Shown here: piece after piece, positions 62,363 to 64,000 of the stretch | Position numbering within the stretch: position 1 is the first letter of the stretch | Layout: every line of letters starts with the position of its first letter | Source of the DNA: Flavobacterium celericrescens | Lineage (GTDB): Bacteria > Bacteroidota > Bacteroidia > Flavobacteriales > Flavobacteriaceae | Assembly: GCF_011392075.1 (NCBI RefSeq) | Contig: NZ_JAAJBV010000001.1 | Span: 496,001-560,000, forward strand | Length of the DNA: 64,000 bases | Reading direction: 5' to 3' | The notes under the pieces: generated by a model | The model's database searches: none | What the model was told of the DNA's origin: nothing | What the model saw: only the letters and a program-made list of their open reading frames with translations | Translations under genes and position numbers: made by a program

Positions 62363-62480
62363 GGTGTGTGATTTTTTTCGATTTTCAAAAATAAAAAGAT
62401 AAAAATGAAAAGTTGTTAAAAGCAATAGAAATTTTGTAGAAGTGCAATGTTTTGGCTAATTTTCAACAAATTTTTTCGAG

Positions 62481-64000
62481 ATGAAGCAAATTACTATCCT
62501 GTTTTTATTGATTGTGCAATCAACAATTGCTCAAAATTCGTTGTTTAATCAAGTCGAAGCTAAAAATATCGGACCAACTATCATGAGTGGTCGTGTGGTA
62601 GATTTGGCAGTAAACCCAAAAAACACAACAGAATTTTACGTTGCGTATGCTACAGGCGGACTTTGGTATACCAATAATAACGGAACTTCTTTTTCTCCAG
62701 TGATGGATTCGGCAGAAACAGTGAATTGTGGTTCAGTTACGGTGGATTGGAATTCGGGAACCATTTGGGTAGGAACGGGTGAAGTAAATGCTTCGCGTTC
62801 GTCTTATGCTGGAGTTGGGGTTTTAAAATCTTCGGATAAAGGCAAAACTTGGGAAAATTTAGGGTTAAAAGATTCGCATCACATTAGCCGAATTTGGGTA
62901 AACCCAAGCAATTTGAATGAAATTGTAGTCGCTGCTGTCGGACATTTATACACAACCAATAAAGAAAGAGGAATTTACAAATCAACTGATGGTGGAAAAA
63001 CTTGGAAGCAAACTTTGTTTGTAGCGGAAGATGCTGGAATTATTGATTTAGCTGTTTCGAAAAACAATCCAAAAATTATGTTTGCGGCGTCTTGGCAAAA
63101 AGATAGAAAAGCGTGGCATTTTGATGGTGATGGAGAAAAATCAGGGATTTATAAAAGTGAAGATGGCGGAACTTCGTGGAAATTAGTTTCCACAAAAGAA
63201 AGCGGATTTCCTGCTAATGAAGACGTGGGAAGAATTGGTTTGGCACTATTCAATGAAAATGTGATTTATGCCGTTGTTGATAATCAAAATAAGAGACCAA
63301 ATAGTAAAGTAGATAAGCCAAAAGATGCTAATGAAGCTTTGTTTCAAACGGAAGTAATAGGTTGTGAATTATACAAATCAGAAGACGGAGGAAAATCGTG
63401 GAAGCGAACTCATGAAAAACACGTTGATGATATGTATTATACTTATGGTTATTATTTTGCAAACATTTCTTTGGATACAAATAATCAAAATCGTGTTTAT
63501 ATAGGTGGCGTTCCATTGTTGTTTTCAGAAGATGGAGGAAAAACTTTCACTGCTATTTCTAAAGAAAATGTACATGCCGATCATCATGTAACTTGGATTA
63601 ATCCAGAGAATCCAAATCATATTATTAACGGAAATGATGGTGGTTTAAATATTTCGTACGATAATGGAGCACATTGGATAAAATGCAATAATGAAGCAGT
63701 TGGTCAATTGTATGCGGTGAATGTAGATTATCAAGAAAATTATAATGTCTATGGAGGGTTGCAAGATAATGGTGTATGGTTCGGAAATAGTGATTATGAA
63801 AAAAGTGTAGCTTGGCACCAAGAAGGGAAATATCCGTATCAAGAAATAATTGGTGGTGATGGAATGCAAATTCAAATTGATAGTCGCAATACAAATGTGG
63901 TTTTTACGGGTTATCAATTTGGAAACTATTATAGAATCAATCAAAAAGAAGGAAAGTTTGATTTTATTTCTCCAAAAGCTTCAAAAGAAGAAAAACCATA
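62481..64000 (+). CDS. BNR/VPS10-like repeat exported protein, 3' end outside the window
   Basis: An open frame with no stop runs from an ATG at 62481 to the window end, about 506 codons. Signal peptide MKQITILFLLIVQSTIAQ; mature start NSLFNQVEAKNIGPTIMSGR. Asp-box (BNR) motifs recur as SSDKGKTW, STDGGKTW, SEDGGTSW, SEDGGKSW and SEDGGKTF, spaced as in sortilin/VPS10 and sialidase-like propellers. Related Bacteroidetes proteins of about 900-1000 residues are annotated as glycosyl hydrolase-like or VPS10 proteins of unknown substrate. A T9SS tail may lie beyond the edge. Minus-strand frames in this stretch are shadows of it. Confidence 0.88.
   Translation, partial: MKQITILFLLIVQSTIAQNSLFNQVEAKNIGPTIMSGRVVDLAVNPKNTTEFYVAYATGGLWYTNNNGTSFSPVMDSAETVNCGSVTVDWNSGTIWVGTGEVNASRSSYAGVGVLKSSDKGKTWENLGLKDSHHISRIWVNPSNLNEIVVAAVGHLYTTNKERGIYKSTDGGKTWKQTLFVAEDAGIIDLAVSKNNPKIMFAASWQKDRKAWHFDGDGEKSGIYKSEDGGTSWKLVSTKESGFPANEDVGRIGLALFNENVIYAVVDNQNKRPNSKVDKPKDANEALFQTEVIGCELYKSEDGGKSWKRTHEKHVDDMYYTYGYYFANISLDTNNQNRVYIGGVPLLFSEDGGKTFTAISKENVHADHHVTWINPENPNHIINGNDGGLNISYDNGAHWIKCNNEAVGQLYAVNVDYQENYNVYGGLQDNGVWFGNSDYEKSVAWHQEGKYPYQEIIGGDGMQIQIDSRNTNVVFTGYQFGNYYRINQKEGKFDFISPKASKEEKP

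Noticed and set aside
63328..63944. Three minus-strand frames of 62-99 codons at the right edge
   Set aside because: They are antisense to a continuous plus-strand coding frame starting at 62481, have histidine/tyrosine-rich shadow composition and no family resemblance.
1..64000. tRNA or rRNA genes, prophage, insertion sequences
   Set aside because: I looked for tRNA cloverleaf and TTC arm words, 16S/23S segments, transposase motifs and integrase genes in the gaps and found none I could support.

Overview
The window looks like a chromosomal segment of a low-GC member of the Flavobacteriaceae, most likely Flavobacterium or a close relative. Four things point there. Promoters match the Bacteroidetes -7 box TAnnTTTG, often with TTTG or TTGA about 17-21 bases upstream, and Shine-Dalgarno sites are absent. 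A PorZ homologue with a type IX secretion C-terminal domain is present. So are a carboxypeptidase-D-domain TonB receptor and lineage-typical proteins (an IPExxxVDY-type protein, a CAL67264-type membrane protein, a 1133-residue eukaryote-like IleRS). No plasmid, prophage, insertion sequence, CRISPR array, rRNA or tRNA was seen. Most of the window is housekeeping core.

Layout. 1-2.2 kb: edge of an EamA transporter, ArsC-family reductase, DinB-fold protein, cystathionine gamma-synthase-like enzyme. 2.2-4.7 kb: exported barrel-like protein divergent from gdhA. 4.7-12.4 kb: porZ-recO, ileS, a DksA-like regulator, lspA. 12.4-15.7 kb (minus): membrane protein, 5-formyl-THF cyclo-ligase, PLP decarboxylase, aspartoacylase-like hydrolase. 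15.9-21.5 kb: uvrC, patatin/surface-antigen phospholipase, APC permease. 21.5-28.9 kb: aromatic amino-acid catabolism (hmgA, hppD), an isolated small-RNA transcription unit, DUF3108 protein, kynA, M23 lipoprotein, pgi. 29-34.6 kb: TonB receptor, membrane protein, RlpA, CYTH protein, DNA polymerase IV. 34.6-39.1 kb (minus): acpP-fabF-rnc-IPExxxVDY-pyk. 39.2-43 kb: purN, secreted protein, rnhA, small membrane protein, ettA. 43-48.3 kb: TPR hybrid histidine kinase, PfkB kinase, purF. 48.3-48.8 kb: two tandem, nearly identical copies of a structured RNA gene, each with its own terminator. 48.8-58.3 kb: superoxide dismutase, an AddA-like and an AddB-like helicase/nuclease split by kbl and an OmpA/TSP3 protein. 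58.3-64 kb: the most accessory-looking part, with an alpha/beta hydrolase, an AbiH-family phage-defence gene and a DUF1398 gene among dispersed palindromic repeats, then an aminopeptidase P and the 5' part of a BNR-repeat exported protein running off the window.

Points I rate most worth attention: (1) the tandem pair of structured RNAs between purF and the dismutase; (2) an orphan promoter-RNA-terminator unit after hppD; (3) an IleRS whose HIGH signature reads GIHH, the swapped motif tied to mupirocin hyper-resistance; (4) abiH bracketed by a palindromic repeat family; (5) five TAATG stop/start junctions in a genome without Shine-Dalgarno sites. None of these amounts to a clearly new protein system. 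The RNA pair is the best candidate for something poorly described.
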